A stretch of DNA of 64,000 nucleotides from Hyphomicrobiales bacterium (lineage in GTDB: Bacteria; Pseudomonadota; Alphaproteobacteria; Rhizobiales; Rhizobiaceae): positions 1 through 64,000 of the forward strand of contig UCKM01000013.1 in NCBI GenBank assembly GCA_900473175.1, read 5' to 3'. Positions within the stretch are counted from its first letter, which is position 1; every line of letters starts with the position of its first letter. Below, piece after piece: positions 1-9,280 of the stretch. The position numbers and the translations under genes are program-made. The notes under the pieces were generated by a model, which had not been told where the DNA came from, did not search any database, and saw only the letters and a list, made by a program, of their open reading frames with translations.

Positions 1-548
1 CTCCAGCACCGCCACCACCACCAGTACATGTTGATGAAACAGCAAAACCGGTTTTGCTCTACCGCCCCGTCGCAACGACCGCAGGAACAATCGAAGCGTC
101 CGGATACCGTATCGAACTTGACGGCATCGAAACCGTGCGCCCCGATGAAACCTGTGCGATCGAAGGCGGCGCTGCATGGCCTTGCGGCATGGCGGCACGC
201 ACGGCGTTCCGCAACTGGTTGCGTTCACGTGCCGTCGAATGCAACGTGCCGGGGCAGCCGCCTGATGCCGTTCTCCTGACACAGTGCAAACTTGGGGGCA
301 CGGATCTCGCCCAATGGCTGGTGGAGAATGGCTGGGCCCGCGCACATGATGGAACGCCCATGGCAGAGGCGATGAGAAAGGCCGAAGAAGAGAAGCGTGG
401 CATCTTCGGCAGCCCGCCGCCGGCGCTGCCACTGACCGAAGAACTCCTGCCGGCATTTGGTGACAATTCGCTTCCGGGGGATGAGCCACCACCGGCCCCC
501 ACGCCGCTGCCAATACCTGATGCGCCATTTCCGCCCAAGCCGCAATAG
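1..548 (+). CDS. Thermonuclease-like (SNase-fold) protein, 3' part
   Basis: Open from the left edge in frame 3, so the start and N-terminal half lie outside the window; a TTG at 54 is internal. The visible part matches the C-terminal half of staphylococcal-nuclease-like proteins: a GIETVRPDE strand, a central paired-cysteine region (ETCAIEG, WPCG), then the typical end with DLAQWLVENGWARA and a charged helix EEEKRGIF. A proline-rich tail of about 45 residues follows. Proline runs also precede the domain, suggesting a linker from a signal or anchor region. The family is usually secreted in rhizobia. Whether the catalytic Arg/Glu set is complete cannot be judged from this fragment. Confidence 0.7.
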   Translation, partial: PAPPPPPVHVDETAKPVLLYRPVATTAGTIEASGYRIELDGIETVRPDETCAIEGGAAWPCGMAARTAFRNWLRSRAVECNVPGQPPDAVLLTQCKLGGTDLAQWLVENGWARAHDGTPMAEAMRKAEEEKRGIFGSPPPALPLTEELLPAFGDNSLPGDEPPPAPTPLPIPDAPFPPKPQ

Positions 549-639
549 TTTGAACTCGAAGGATGAATGTTGCTCACCCCCTCTGTGGAGGGGCGTGGAT
601 GTCATTGACAGCGCCAGCTGTAGAACGTCTCGCCCGACG

Positions 640-1023
640 TCAGCCTTCGTGGCAAACGGCTTCGATGTTGTGACCATCCGGATCGTGCACGAAGGCGCCG
701 TAGTAATTGGGGTGGTAGTGCGGCCGCAGCCCGGGCGGGCCGTTATCCCGCCCTCCTGCTGCCAGCGCGGCCTTGTAAAAGGCATCGACAACACCGCGGC
801 TACTGACGCGGAAGGCGATGTGGATCGGCGGCTTGTTGGGCAAACCGCTGGCGACCCAGAAGTCCGGCTTACCGCCTTCGCCAAAGCCGGCGACGTTCTC
901 GCTTCCCGTGACAGAGGCGGGAAATTCCAGGATCAGTTCGTAGCCGATGGCCGCGAGGGTCTCCCGATAGAATGATTTGCTCTTTTCAAAATCGCTGACT
1001 GCCACGCCTGTGTGATCGATCAT
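640..1023 (-). CDS. VOC (glyoxalase/bleomycin-resistance fold) protein
   Basis: 127 residues with one vicinal-oxygen-chelate module. It starts MIDHTGVAV (the His is a usual metal ligand) and ends with the family pattern FVHDPDGHNIEAV, whose Glu is the usual last ligand. The ATG at 1023 follows a GGGAGA ribosome site; the open frame runs upstream into lysK and was trimmed. It lies 31 bp downstream of lysK on the same strand and may be co-transcribed. The substrate is unknown: the family covers glyoxalases, dioxygenases and binding proteins. Confidence 0.8.
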   Translation of the reverse strand: MIDHTGVAVSDFEKSKSFYRETLAAIGYELILEFPASVTGSENVAGFGEGGKPDFWVASGLPNKPPIHIAFRVSSRGVVDAFYKAALAAGGRDNGPPGLRPHYHPNYYGAFVHDPDGHNIEAVCHEG

Positions 1024-1054
1024 CCATCTCTCCCGCGGTCTTATTTGTTCGGGC

Positions 1055-2710
1055 TTATGATAATTCTCCTGCCAGCGCCTTTGCAATAAGCGCGCGCGTC
1101 TCAGCGATGCCATAGAGCGCGACGAAGGAACCAAAGCGCGGTCCACGTTCCTGACCGATCAGCACCTCATAAAGCATCTGGAAGAAGGATACCGAGACGC
1201 CGGGTCCGCCTTCCGGGCTCTTCTTCGTATGATCCTGGTAACGTTCGATACCGCGCGCGACGTCCAGCATGGCATTTTGGATCGCATTGCCGTCCGCATC
1301 GCCTGGCAGCGTTGCCAGCATCTTGTCCATCTCTTCGAGTGCCACGCGCTCCACGTCGTCGGGCGCGCGGAATTTCTTCGTCGGCTTGACGAAATCATTG
1401 AAGTAGCGGATCGCGTAGCTGACAAGCGCATCCAGTTCCGGATTGTTCTCGGGTGTGACACCCTTTGCATGGCGCGAAATGAAACCCCAAAGAACGCTGC
1501 TGTTCTCGGCATTGGACGCGCTGACAAGGTTTAACAGGAGCGCGAATGGAACCGGCAACTCGACAGCTGGCGGATTGCCATCATGCAGGTGCCAGACAGG
1601 GTTGTTCAGCCGGTCTTTCCAGGATTGGCGCCCGTAAGCGGAGAGATAGGTAAAGTATTCGTCCACCGCCTTGGGAATGACGTCGAAATAGAGCCGCTTT
1701 GCCGTTCTCGGCTTCTGGAACATGTAAAGGCCCAGACTTTCGGTTGGCGCATAGGTCAGCCATTCGTCGATGCTGAGCCCATTGCCCTTCGATTTGGATA
1801 TCTTCTGGCCCACATCGTCGAGAAACAGTTCATAGACGAAATGCTCCGGGGCACGGCCCCCCAAAATCTCGCAAATGCGGTCGTAGATAATTGCATTGGT
1901 CTGGTGGTCCTTGCCGAACATCTCGAAGTCAACGCCGAGAGCTGCCCAACGCATCCCGAAGTCGGGCTTCCATTGCAGTTTGACGTTGCCGCCAGTCACC
2001 GGAAGAGTGGTCTCGACGCCATTCTCGTCGTCAAACGTGACCGTGCCGTTCCTGGCATCAATATTCTTCATCGGAACATAGAGAACGCGGCCGCTTGTCG
2101 GCGAAATCGGCAAGAACGGACTGTAGGTTGCCTGACGCTCCTCGCCCAGTGTCGGCAACATTACCTTCATGATGTCGTCATAGCGTTCGGCAGCACGCAG
2201 CAGTACCTCATCGAACCGACCCGATTTGTAATATTGCGTCGCGCTGGCGAATTCGTAGTCGAAGCCGAATGTATCGAGGAAGCGGCAGAGCATGACGTTG
2301 TTGTGGTCGGCGAAACTGCTGTAATCACCGCCAAATGGGTTGGGAACCGCCGACAGCGGCATGTGGAGGTATGGTTCCAGGAACGAGCTATCCGGTACAT
2401 TGTCGGGAATCTTGCGCATTCCATCCATGTCGTCCGAGAAGCAAAGCAGCTTTGTCTTGACCGTATCCTTGGTCAGCACCCGAAACGCATGGCGTACCAT
2501 GGATGTCCGTGCCACTTCACCAAATGTGCCAATATGCGGCAGACCGGAGGGACCGTAACCGGTTTCGAACAGAACAGTGTCAGGATAGCCCGTCTTCGCG
2601 TAACGTTTGATGATCTTCTGCGCCTCTTCGAAGGGCCAGGCTTTGGCCTCTGCTGCCGCCGCAATCAATTCGGAGGTCAGTTCGATTTGGGTGTTTAGGC
2701 GCGAAGTCAT
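1055..2710 (-). CDS. lysK: Lysyl-tRNA synthetase, class I
   Basis: Charges tRNA-Lys with lysine in the cytoplasm. 551 residues. This is the class I type (archaea, spirochaetes, alphaproteobacteria), unrelated to class II LysS. The Rossmann signature appears as [10 protein letters not shown] (HIGH equivalent) near residue 60 and the KMSKS equivalent is KISKSKGNG in the second half. The start is the ATG giving MTSRLNTQ, with an AGGA about 10 nt upstream; an in-frame upstream extension of 15 residues is not family-like. An isolated housekeeping gene, perhaps with the VOC gene behind it. Confidence 0.95.
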   Translation of the reverse strand: MTSRLNTQIELTSELIAAAAEAKAWPFEEAQKIIKRYAKTGYPDTVLFETGYGPSGLPHIGTFGEVARTSMVRHAFRVLTKDTVKTKLLCFSDDMDGMRKIPDNVPDSSFLEPYLHMPLSAVPNPFGGDYSSFADHNNVMLCRFLDTFGFDYEFASATQYYKSGRFDEVLLRAAERYDDIMKVMLPTLGEERQATYSPFLPISPTSGRVLYVPMKNIDARNGTVTFDDENGVETTLPVTGGNVKLQWKPDFGMRWAALGVDFEMFGKDHQTNAIIYDRICEILGGRAPEHFVYELFLDDVGQKISKSKGNGLSIDEWLTYAPTESLGLYMFQKPRTAKRLYFDVIPKAVDEYFTYLSAYGRQSWKDRLNNPVWHLHDGNPPAVELPVPFALLLNLVSASNAENSSVLWGFISRHAKGVTPENNPELDALVSYAIRYFNDFVKPTKKFRAPDDVERVALEEMDKMLATLPGDADGNAIQNAMLDVARGIERYQDHTKKSPEGGPGVSVSFFQMLYEVLIGQERGPRFGSFVALYGIAETRALIAKALAGELS

Positions 2711-2837
2711 TCGTTTTTTCCTGTTGTCCTGCCATGTGATGGAGCGCGCGGACACTATTGTGGCGGTTCGCCCGCGTCAATCGCCAGTGACCCGCGCAGC
2801 ACCGCGGCAGGTGGTTTTTGCGAAGAATTGGACGGCT

Positions 2838-3677
2838 CTAATAAAAATCTACAGGGAAATACCGCAGATAAAGTTCGGACGTAATGCCTTTTTCCTCGAT
2901 CGATTTCAGCGCGAAGTTGAAGGCATCCACGAGCTTGCTGTTCTCAAGCGTTGTCGCGATGCTCATTCCATCGCCAAGAAATTGCGGCGCCACATAGGGC
3001 CCGCCAACGAAGGCGCAGCAATTGCCAGCCTCGGGACTGCCGATCCAGAAGGACAGGTCCGACCCGTCACCGAAAACGGCATCGATCTTCTTTGCCCGCA
3101 AATCCTTGATCATGAGGTCGCGGGATGGGTAACCGATCCAATGGCCATTGGGGAAATAATCGGCAAAGATTGCCTGGTGCACCGAGCCCGCTATGACGCC
3201 AACCGTTTTCCTGGCCAGCGCTTCCTCAGGCGGTTGGGGAAATGCCGTCTGCTTCAGTGCCATGAAGCGCGCGGGCAGACGCATATAGGGTGCTGTAAAG
3301 GCATACTTACCGCGCAGCGCCGCCGTCGGTTTCAGACCTGCGATGATCGCTTCCGCTTCACCACTATCGAGTGTCGGTTGCAATTCATCCCACGGGCGCG
3401 CTTCGATCTGGCAGATCGCAGTGACACCGAGTTCGTTGCAGATGGCCCGTGCAAGATCGACATTGAATCCGGAAATGCGCCCTGTGCCATCGACGAAATT
3501 GAAGGGTGGATAATCAACTGTCGTGACGAAACGGATGCGTTCGACCGTCGACAGATCGGGTTTGGACACGTGTTCGCGGCCGTCCCAATAATGCGGGAAA
3601 TCCGATGCGAAAGCCGCATTGGAAATCATAGCCAGCGCAAAACCGGCGAAAAGCGAGGCGAATATCCGGAAATGCAT
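2838..3677 (-). CDS. Periplasmic substrate-binding protein, family 3 type
   Basis: About 279 residues. A signal peptide (FASLFAGFALAMISNAAFA) is followed by a mature domain with the family 3 solute-binding pattern: FVTTVDYPPFNF early, SGFNVDLARAICNELG, and a hinge near YAFTAPYMR. Such proteins deliver amino acids or similar small solutes to ABC permeases, but no permease or ATPase gene is adjacent, so it is an orphan; it could also serve as a sensor ligand binder. I prefer ATG at 3677 over an in-frame TTG at 3692 because a GGA lies 6 nt upstream. Confidence 0.85.
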   Translation of the reverse strand: MHFRIFASLFAGFALAMISNAAFASDFPHYWDGREHVSKPDLSTVERIRFVTTVDYPPFNFVDGTGRISGFNVDLARAICNELGVTAICQIEARPWDELQPTLDSGEAEAIIAGLKPTAALRGKYAFTAPYMRLPARFMALKQTAFPQPPEEALARKTVGVIAGSVHQAIFADYFPNGHWIGYPSRDLMIKDLRAKKIDAVFGDGSDLSFWIGSPEAGNCCAFVGGPYVAPQFLGDGMSIATTLENSKLVDAFNFALKSIEEKGITSELYLRYFPVDFY

Positions 3678-3988
3678 GCGATTCCAGTTCAATAGCGTGA
3701 TTTTGTGGAGGCTAACACGATCACGAAGCGGGCGACAGGAGAAAGTCAGTCGTTGTGCTTCGCCCCGAGCCGTGTCATTGCAGGTGATTTTCCTGGTTGA
3801 CTATTCGTCTGATCTATACTTTGATAAAGCAAAATTAGATCGATATTACTACCATAAATACGCTTAATTTTGATTGTTTCAATCTAAAATTGAAGGTTTT
3901 CACTATGGTAATATTTTGCATCAACAAAATTCATCTAACATACACCCCGAATAGACCGGCCGCGCCTGCTTACCGTTACTTCTGACCC
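3678..3988. other. AT-rich divergent intergenic region
   Basis: About 310 bp between the solute-binding protein and the glycosyltransferase, much richer in A and T than its surroundings from about 3795 to 3950. It must hold promoters for both divergent genes. A weak inverted pair ACCATA (3851) and TATGGT (3904) is visible. I see no convincing ORF or RNA. Confidence 0.5.
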
Positions 3989-5803
3989 ATGCGCACGATT
4001 GAAGTATCGCTTGCGGCACGGCTTTGCTTCGCCGGAACGCCGAAACACGCAATCATTGCAGCGTTCAAGGACGCAGTTTCGAACGGAACCTCGCTCGTTG
4101 ATGAACTGGATGCGGCAGGCGCAGCCGATGAAGCGGCGATTGCCCGCGCCATTGCGGCAGAGACCGGCCTGGCATTTGAGGACATCCCGTTGGGAGCGCA
4201 GATCATTGCTTCGGTACCCGCGGATCAGGCTGGTCCGCACCGCGCCAGGCAAATTGCGGTCCTCACCAAGGAGAACCTCGTCTTGCATTATGTAGCGCCG
4301 TCGGTGGCGGATATTGCTGTTCTGAAGGACAATCTATTGAACCACCCAGCCGCAAGGCAAACGCTGCGGATAGCCACGCCATCGCATCTTATGGAATATA
4401 TGCGGACGTACCGCGAACCGGAACTCATGGAAAACTGTGTCCGAAGGCACGAAATAAAGGGTGCGGAACAATCGTCCAGAGTTGTCCTCAGCGGCAGGCA
4501 GGGTATCGTCGTTGGGATCCTCGGGTCACTCGTGCTGTTCACTCTGGCACTTGATTTTCAGGCTCTTTGGCTTGTTTGCCACATCCTTTTCTCGTTGTTC
4601 TTTTTTGGGTGCATCGTGATGCGCCTATTGGCCCTTAGAACTGCAAAAGCGAAAATCGTCGCGGCAAGCAAGTGTCAGTCGTCGCGCGAACTTCCCAGAT
4701 ATGGCGTGATGATTGCTCTCTACAAGGAGGCAGCTGTCGTCCCGCAAATCATCGGAGCGATGCAGGAACTCAAATGGCCCCGCTCCAGGCTTGAAGTTAT
4801 CTTTCTATGTGAGTCCGACGACCATGACACTCTGCAGGCATTCAAGAGGGAAAAACTTCCTCCGGGTTTCAGAGTTGTGCCTGTACCAAATCTAGGGCCG
4901 CGAACGAAGCCAAAGGCGCTCAATTATGGCCTGCAATTGATCAGGGGCGAATACATCGTCGTCTATGATGCTGAAGATCGCCCGCACCCGGATCAACTGC
5001 TTGAGGCGTGGAAACGTTTCCGGACGGGCGACGGTAATCTCGGCTGCCTGCAGGCGCCACTGGTGATCGCCAATGCGATGCAAGGCTGGCTTCCGCGTCT
5101 GTTCGCCTTTGAGTATGCGACGCATTTCAATGGATTGCTGCCTTGGCTCGCCGGTAACCGTTACATCCTGCCGCTCGGCGGCAGTTCAAATCATTTTCGG
5201 CGCGAATGCCTTGATAGGGTTCGTGGCTGGGATCCGTTCAATGTAACGGAGGATGCGGAGCTGGGAACGCGCCTTGCCCGCCATGGATATGAAATCAGTG
5301 TCCTGTCCCTGCCGACGCTGGAGGATGCGCCGATCGCCACAGGGGTCTGGCTGCGCCAACGGACGCGCTGGCTCAAGGGATGGATGCAGACCTGGCTCGT
5401 CGAGATGCGCGATCCAGGGGCGTTCATGCGCGACGTCGGATTGCAGCGGTTTTTCGTGTATCAGGTTCTGGTGGCAGGCATCATCATTTCTTCCCTTCTT
5501 TATCTGCCCATGCTTCTCGCCATTGTTTACGGAACGCTCTGTGCGGTCTTCCTGGAAACCAGTATTTGGGGGCGAGGAATCTTTATCGTCGACTGCATAA
5601 ACATTGCGATGGGCTTCCTGTCGTTCCATGCGCTTGGCAAGGGCGGCCCTGTCGGAAGATCGATCACATTGCCGGTATTGCGTTGGCTGCCGGTCTATTG
5701 GCTGATGATCTCTGCTGCCGCTTGGCGGGCGCTGTGGCAGCTGCAGGCTGCGCCATTCCTGTGGGAAAAGACACCGCACCGGCCTTCGGAGCCCGCTCAT
5801 TGA
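3989..5803 (+). CDS. Membrane GT2 glycosyltransferase with N-terminal GspE-N-like domain
   Basis: 604 residues. Residues 1-155 resemble the N-terminal domain of type II secretion ATPases (AAETGLAFEDIPL, then ENLVLHYVAPSVADI). Two membrane helices follow (about 172-212), then a family 2 glycosyltransferase domain: MIALYKE, CESDD, the DxD-like YDAEDRPHPD, acceptor motif TEDAELGTRL and QRTRW (QxxRW). The C-terminus has three or four more helices. This is the processive cellulose/hyaluronan-synthase-type plan, so it probably makes or extends a beta-linked polysaccharide at the inner membrane. No PilZ domain and no partner polymer genes are nearby, so the product is unknown. No clear ribosome site precedes the ATG. 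Confidence 0.85.
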   Translation: MRTIEVSLAARLCFAGTPKHAIIAAFKDAVSNGTSLVDELDAAGAADEAAIARAIAAETGLAFEDIPLGAQIIASVPADQAGPHRARQIAVLTKENLVLHYVAPSVADIAVLKDNLLNHPAARQTLRIATPSHLMEYMRTYREPELMENCVRRHEIKGAEQSSRVVLSGRQGIVVGILGSLVLFTLALDFQALWLVCHILFSLFFFGCIVMRLLALRTAKAKIVAASKCQSSRELPRYGVMIALYKEAAVVPQIIGAMQELKWPRSRLEVIFLCESDDHDTLQAFKREKLPPGFRVVPVPNLGPRTKPKALNYGLQLIRGEYIVVYDAEDRPHPDQLLEAWKRFRTGDGNLGCLQAPLVIANAMQGWLPRLFAFEYATHFNGLLPWLAGNRYILPLGGSSNHFRRECLDRVRGWDPFNVTEDAELGTRLARHGYEISVLSLPTLEDAPIATGVWLRQRTRWLKGWMQTWLVEMRDPGAFMRDVGLQRFFVYQVLVAGIIISSLLYLPMLLAIVYGTLCAVFLETSIWGRGIFIVDCINIAMGFLSFHALGKGGPVGRSITLPVLRWLPVYWLMISAAAWRALWQLQAAPFLWEKTPHRPSEPAH

Positions 5804-5919
5804 TCGAACGTGCGTTCGCGGCCCTATACTTTCCCTGCGGTCGAGGAGATCGATGATCTGCGTATGGGGCGTCGATGGCCATACCGACATTGAACCCGAG
5901 TTCGATTGGATAATGTGAT

Positions 5920-6825
5920 CTAGAGGAATTCGTGGCCGGACCCGATGATCAGTGAATCCTCGTTGCCGATGACGTCGACGTCTCGCCCCTTGTAGGGCAA
6001 GGCCAGGAGGATCCTCCTGATCACCGCGATCCGGGCGCGGCGTTTGTCGTTCGACCGGACGATCGTCCACGGCGCATAGGCTGTGTGGGTCCGGGCCATC
6101 ATCTCGTCACGTGCCTTGGTGTACGCGTCCCATTTTTCAGCGCCCTGGATATCGATCGGCGAAAACTTCCAGTTCTTCAGAGGGCTATGACGGCGGTCGT
6201 GAAACCGTTTCAGTTGCATGATCTGGCCGATACTGAGCCAGAACTTGAAGAAATGGATTCCGTCGGCCACAATCAAACGCTCGAAACCCGGAACCTCCTC
6301 CAGAAATGACTCATGCTGTTCAGGCGTGCAGAATCCCAGCACAGTCTCGACCCCGGCGCGATTGTACCAGGAACGGTCGAAGGTGATGAACTCGCCAGCC
6401 GTGGGAAAATGCGACACATAGCGCTGGAAATACCACTGTCCACGCTCAGTCTCGCTTGGCTTGGGCAAGGCGACATTGCGCGCCGTACGTGGGTTCATAA
6501 ACTGGCGCAGGTTGAAGATCGTGCCGCCCTTGCCGGCGGCGTCGCGGCCCTCGAATACACAGACCACACGGCCGCCGGTCTCCTGCAGCCAATACTGCAT
6601 CTTGACCAATTCGATCTGCAGCTTCTCAAGCGTTTCCGCATATTCGTCGTTATCCATCTTGTCGCGGTAAGGATAACCGCCTGATGCCAGCGCGCCATCT
6701 TCGATCCAGTCGGGCAGCTTGGGATCGTCGATGTTGAATGTTCGCTTCTTGCCATCAATTTTGAGCTTGAGCACGGCCTTGTCTGATGCAGGCTTTTCGG
6801 AGTTCTTTTTTGAATCTTTACCCAC
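5920..6825 (-). CDS. ppk2: Polyphosphate kinase 2
   Basis: Transfers phosphate between polyphosphate and nucleotides, typically making GTP/ATP from NDP. About 301 residues, one PPK2 domain: Walker [12 protein letters not shown], Walker [10 protein letters not shown], lid region with [16 protein letters not shown], and the [14 protein letters not shown] end. I favour a GTG start at 6825 because GAGGA lies 8 nt before it; an in-frame ATG at 6855 would add 10 residues. The gene is divergent from phoR (93 bp between starts), linking polyphosphate use to phosphate sensing. Class I versus class II specificity cannot be set by eye. Confidence 0.92.
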   Translation of the reverse strand: MGKDSKKNSEKPASDKAVLKLKIDGKKRTFNIDDPKLPDWIEDGALASGGYPYRDKMDNDEYAETLEKLQIELVKMQYWLQETGGRVVCVFEGRDAAGKGGTIFNLRQFMNPRTARNVALPKPSETERGQWYFQRYVSHFPTAGEFITFDRSWYNRAGVETVLGFCTPEQHESFLEEVPGFERLIVADGIHFFKFWLSIGQIMQLKRFHDRRHSPLKNWKFSPIDIQGAEKWDAYTKARDEMMARTHTAYAPWTIVRSNDKRRARIAVIRRILLALPYKGRDVDVIGNEDSLIIGSGHEFL

Positions 6826-6918
6826 GGCATTCGTCCTCAATTGACATAAAGGCATGTTATTGGGAGAGCGTTGTATCGTCCAGAGTCAAAAAAGGACGCG
6901 GGACCAGGAGTTTAGCGC

Positions 6919-8184
6919 ATGAGTCTTTGGGGACAGGAAGGCCGCGCCTTGCGGCAGAGGGCCGTAAATCGAGTCATCCAGGCACGGTTTGTATTGGGTG
7001 CCGCTGCCTTCGTTACGGCGCTCGTGCTGAGTACCCAAGCGTCCTGGTGGTTGAGTTTTATCGTCCTCATGTTCGTGCTTCTTGCTGTGGTTGCCCTCTC
7101 GGCAACATTGCCGCGCAATGACAATCCCGTTGTCTCACCCATGAACGATCCTGCCATCTTCCGCCTGTCCGGTCAGCAGCTCGCTGCGCAATTGCCCGAC
7201 CCGCTGATCATCTTCGACCACGAGGGCACGATCCTCTATGTCAATCCGGCCGCAAATGGCGCGTTTGGCCCGTTGGCGCGGGGCGGCGCGCTCCTATTGC
7301 ATTTCCGCGCGCCTGAATTGCAAGCCATGGTCCAGTCCGTAATGGCGGACTCGGCAGCGCGGTCAGTGGACTATGCCGAACGGGTTCCGGTTGAACGCTG
7401 GTATCGTGCCACGGTGCTCCTCCTTGACCAGGCCGGGGGCAGCGACCGCCAATATCTCCTCTCGTTCCGGGATCAGACCGAGGCGCACCGGCTGGAGCGC
7501 ATGCGTTCGGATTTCATTGCTAATGCAAGTCATGAGTTGCGCACGCCTCTGGCCTCATTGACCGGCTTCATCGAGACGTTGCGGGGACCGGCCCGCAATG
7601 ATGAGGCCGCGCGCGAGAATTTTCTTGAGATCATGCAGAAACAGGCGGAGCGCATGGCACGGCTGATTGACGATCTCTTGTCCTTGTCGCGCATCGAGAT
7701 GAAGGCGCACATAGCGGTCAAGGACGAGGTTGATCTGACAGCGGTGATCAATCACGTGGCGGACTCACTGCGGCCGCTCGCCGACGAAGTCGGAGTCGAG
7801 ATTGAACGTAACATCGATCCCGATCCAATCAATGTACTCGGTGACCGCGATGAACTGATCCAGGTCTTTCAGAACCTTATCGAGAACGCCTGTAAATATG
7901 GGCAGTCGGGAAAAAAGATCATCATTGGGCTGAAGCGAAATGGTGAAGGCATCAAGGCAACGGTTCAGGATTTCGGCCCGGGTATCCCGGATGAACACAT
8001 TCCCCGTCTGACCGAGCGCTTTTACCGGATCAATCTCGAAACCAGCCGCGCCCAAAAGGGTACGGGGCTAGGTCTGGCCATCGTAAAACACATTCTGACA
8101 CGCCATCGTGCCCGGCTCATCGTGCGTTCGCGCGTCGGCGAAGGGTCAACCTTTACCGTCGTATTCGGGCTGCAAAAGATTTAG
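6919..8184 (+). CDS. phoR: Phosphate regulon sensor histidine kinase
   Basis: 421 residues. Two N-terminal membrane helices (about 25-62), a PAS-like domain (about 85-180, LPDPLIIFDHEGTILYVNPAA), the dimerisation/phosphoacceptor motif FIANASHELRTPLASLTGF, and an ATPase domain with N-box NLIENACKYG, G1 DFGPGIP and G2 GTGLGLAIVKHIL. The layout and HisKA motif match PhoR, which phosphorylates PhoB under phosphate starvation. The usual pst/phoU/phoB genes are absent here and gcrA follows convergently. AGGAG precedes the ATG. Another PhoR-like kinase cannot be excluded. Confidence 0.8.
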   Translation: MSLWGQEGRALRQRAVNRVIQARFVLGAAAFVTALVLSTQASWWLSFIVLMFVLLAVVALSATLPRNDNPVVSPMNDPAIFRLSGQQLAAQLPDPLIIFDHEGTILYVNPAANGAFGPLARGGALLLHFRAPELQAMVQSVMADSAARSVDYAERVPVERWYRATVLLLDQAGGSDRQYLLSFRDQTEAHRLERMRSDFIANASHELRTPLASLTGFIETLRGPARNDEAARENFLEIMQKQAERMARLIDDLLSLSRIEMKAHIAVKDEVDLTAVINHVADSLRPLADEVGVEIERNIDPDPINVLGDRDELIQVFQNLIENACKYGQSGKKIIIGLKRNGEGIKATVQDFGPGIPDEHIPRLTERFYRINLETSRAQKGTGLGLAIVKHILTRHRARLIVRSRVGEGSTFTVVFGLQKI

Positions 8185-8202
8185 GGCCTTTGCTGTCTAA
8201 GT

Positions 8203-8225
8203 AAAAAGGCGCCTTTCGGCGCCTT
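8203..8225 (-). terminator. Rho-independent terminator of gcrA
   Basis: Perfect 8-bp stem (AAGGCGCC / GGCGCCTT, 8206-8225) with a 4-nt loop, GAAA when read on the minus strand, followed there by five U. It sits 24 bp past the gcrA stop and probably also stops convergent phoR transcripts. Confidence 0.8.
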
Positions 8226-8248
8226 GAACAGATGGGTCCAGTGGAAAA

Positions 8249-8773
8249 TCAGCGGATGCGGCGACGGTCCGAAGCCGGCTGGTACGCAAGACGTGAGTGG
8301 TAGGTGCAATAGGGGCCTGACTCGCCGACGTCATTTCCACAGAAGTTGAAGTCGGGCTGTAGCGGATCGCCGACAGGCCATTTGCAGGTGCGCTCGCTGA
8401 GCTGCACCAACTCAAGCCGGCGTGAAATCGGGACGACAACATCGGTCACCGTTTTCACGACAGTATGCGTAACGAGGTCCGTGCTGTATTCGGTTTGCAA
8501 GGCCGTGGCACCGATGCTCCGGCTGACAACACGGTTCGACATGTGCCCGGAAGAGCCGCTGCTGCGCTGGCCGCCGGACGAGCCGGTATTCACCTTCTTG
8601 CTTCTTGTCTGCGTTGACGTGGTCTTGCCACGCCCAGACAGTTTCAACCGGTGAACCTTGCCGATGACGGCATTGCGGCTGACGCCGCCCAGTTGGGCTG
8701 CGATCTGGCTTGCACTCAGACCTTCGGCCCAAAGTTTCTTCAGCTGTTCTACGCGCTCATCTGTCCAGTTCAT
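8249..8773 (-). CDS. gcrA: Cell cycle regulator GcrA
   Basis: 174 residues. It begins with the diagnostic GcrA helix-turn-helix: MNWTDERVEQLKKLWAEG, then SASQIAAQLGGVSRNAVIGK. A Ser/Thr/basic low-complexity middle follows, and a conserved C-terminal domain with CKWPVGDP and FCG. In alphaproteobacteria GcrA binds sigma70 and activates promoters methylated at GANTC by CcrM. Monocistronic, with a strong terminator. The family assignment is secure. Confidence 0.95.
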   Translation of the reverse strand: MNWTDERVEQLKKLWAEGLSASQIAAQLGGVSRNAVIGKVHRLKLSGRGKTTSTQTRSKKVNTGSSGGQRSSGSSGHMSNRVVSRSIGATALQTEYSTDLVTHTVVKTVTDVVVPISRRLELVQLSERTCKWPVGDPLQPDFNFCGNDVGESGPYCTYHSRLAYQPASDRRRIR

Positions 8774-9131
8774 CGTTTCCTAGCTCCGTATGGGGCTCAG
8801 TTTTGTGCGGACTCTGGAATGAATCCTTCCTCGCATCTGGATTGCTCCAGATTGGTTCGATACCATATCTATTCAGATGACGAGGACGCCGCACGAAATC
8901 TAGCTATTTCGTTTCTCAAGCTACAATATGCGATGACTCTGTGACAAGAGTCGGGCGAGGTTCCCCACCAAGCTTTTTTGGGTTTTCCCCAACTTGCACG
9001 ATAAACTGTTGCAGAAATGACGATTTACGGAGTCGCCGGCAACCCTTCCATGGAATACGCGCGTAGGTTGCAAGAAATCGCAAGGTCCTCTTCGGTACGA
9101 CCCTCAAGGCAAGACGTTTCAAAGTGTTCAT
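8774..9131. other. Non-coding upstream region of gcrA
   Basis: About 360 bp upstream of gcrA with no ORF that has a ribosome site and protein-like composition. An open frame from 9017 runs into argD, but this part does not resemble ArgD and has no ribosome site. It presumably holds the gcrA promoter. Confidence 0.5.
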
Positions 9132-9160
9132 TTGACAATTGCAATTCGAATGATGATATT
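9132..9160 (+). promoter_or_regulatory. Strong sigma70-like promoter upstream of argD
   Basis: TTGACA at 9132-9137, a 17-nt spacer, then GATATT at 9155-9160. The predicted start, near 9167, falls just before the hairpin at 9172. It drives either the arg operon or a very short RNA. Confidence 0.55.
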
Positions 9161-9171
9161 ACCTGCGTGTG

Positions 9172-9207
9172 GCCGCCCCCAAGAATGGCATTGTGGGGCG
9201 GCTTTTT
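9172..9207 (+). terminator. Hairpin plus U-run in the argD leader
   Basis: GCCGCCCC (9172-9179) pairs perfectly with GGGGCGGC (9195-9202) across a 15-nt loop and is followed by TTTTT (9203-9207). It has the form of an intrinsic terminator, 74 bp before the argD start and directly behind the promoter at 9132. Confidence 0.6.
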
Positions 9208-9280
9208 GATTTCAGTGCTGCCGGTTTCTTCTTTGCAATCAGCAGGTTTGGTAGACTGGGTTTTGGAGGCCCGAAACGAC

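Noticed and set aside
1583-2698. Plus-strand 371-codon ORF opposite lysK
   Set aside because: Antisense of a clear class I LysRS; long only because of GC-rich codon use.
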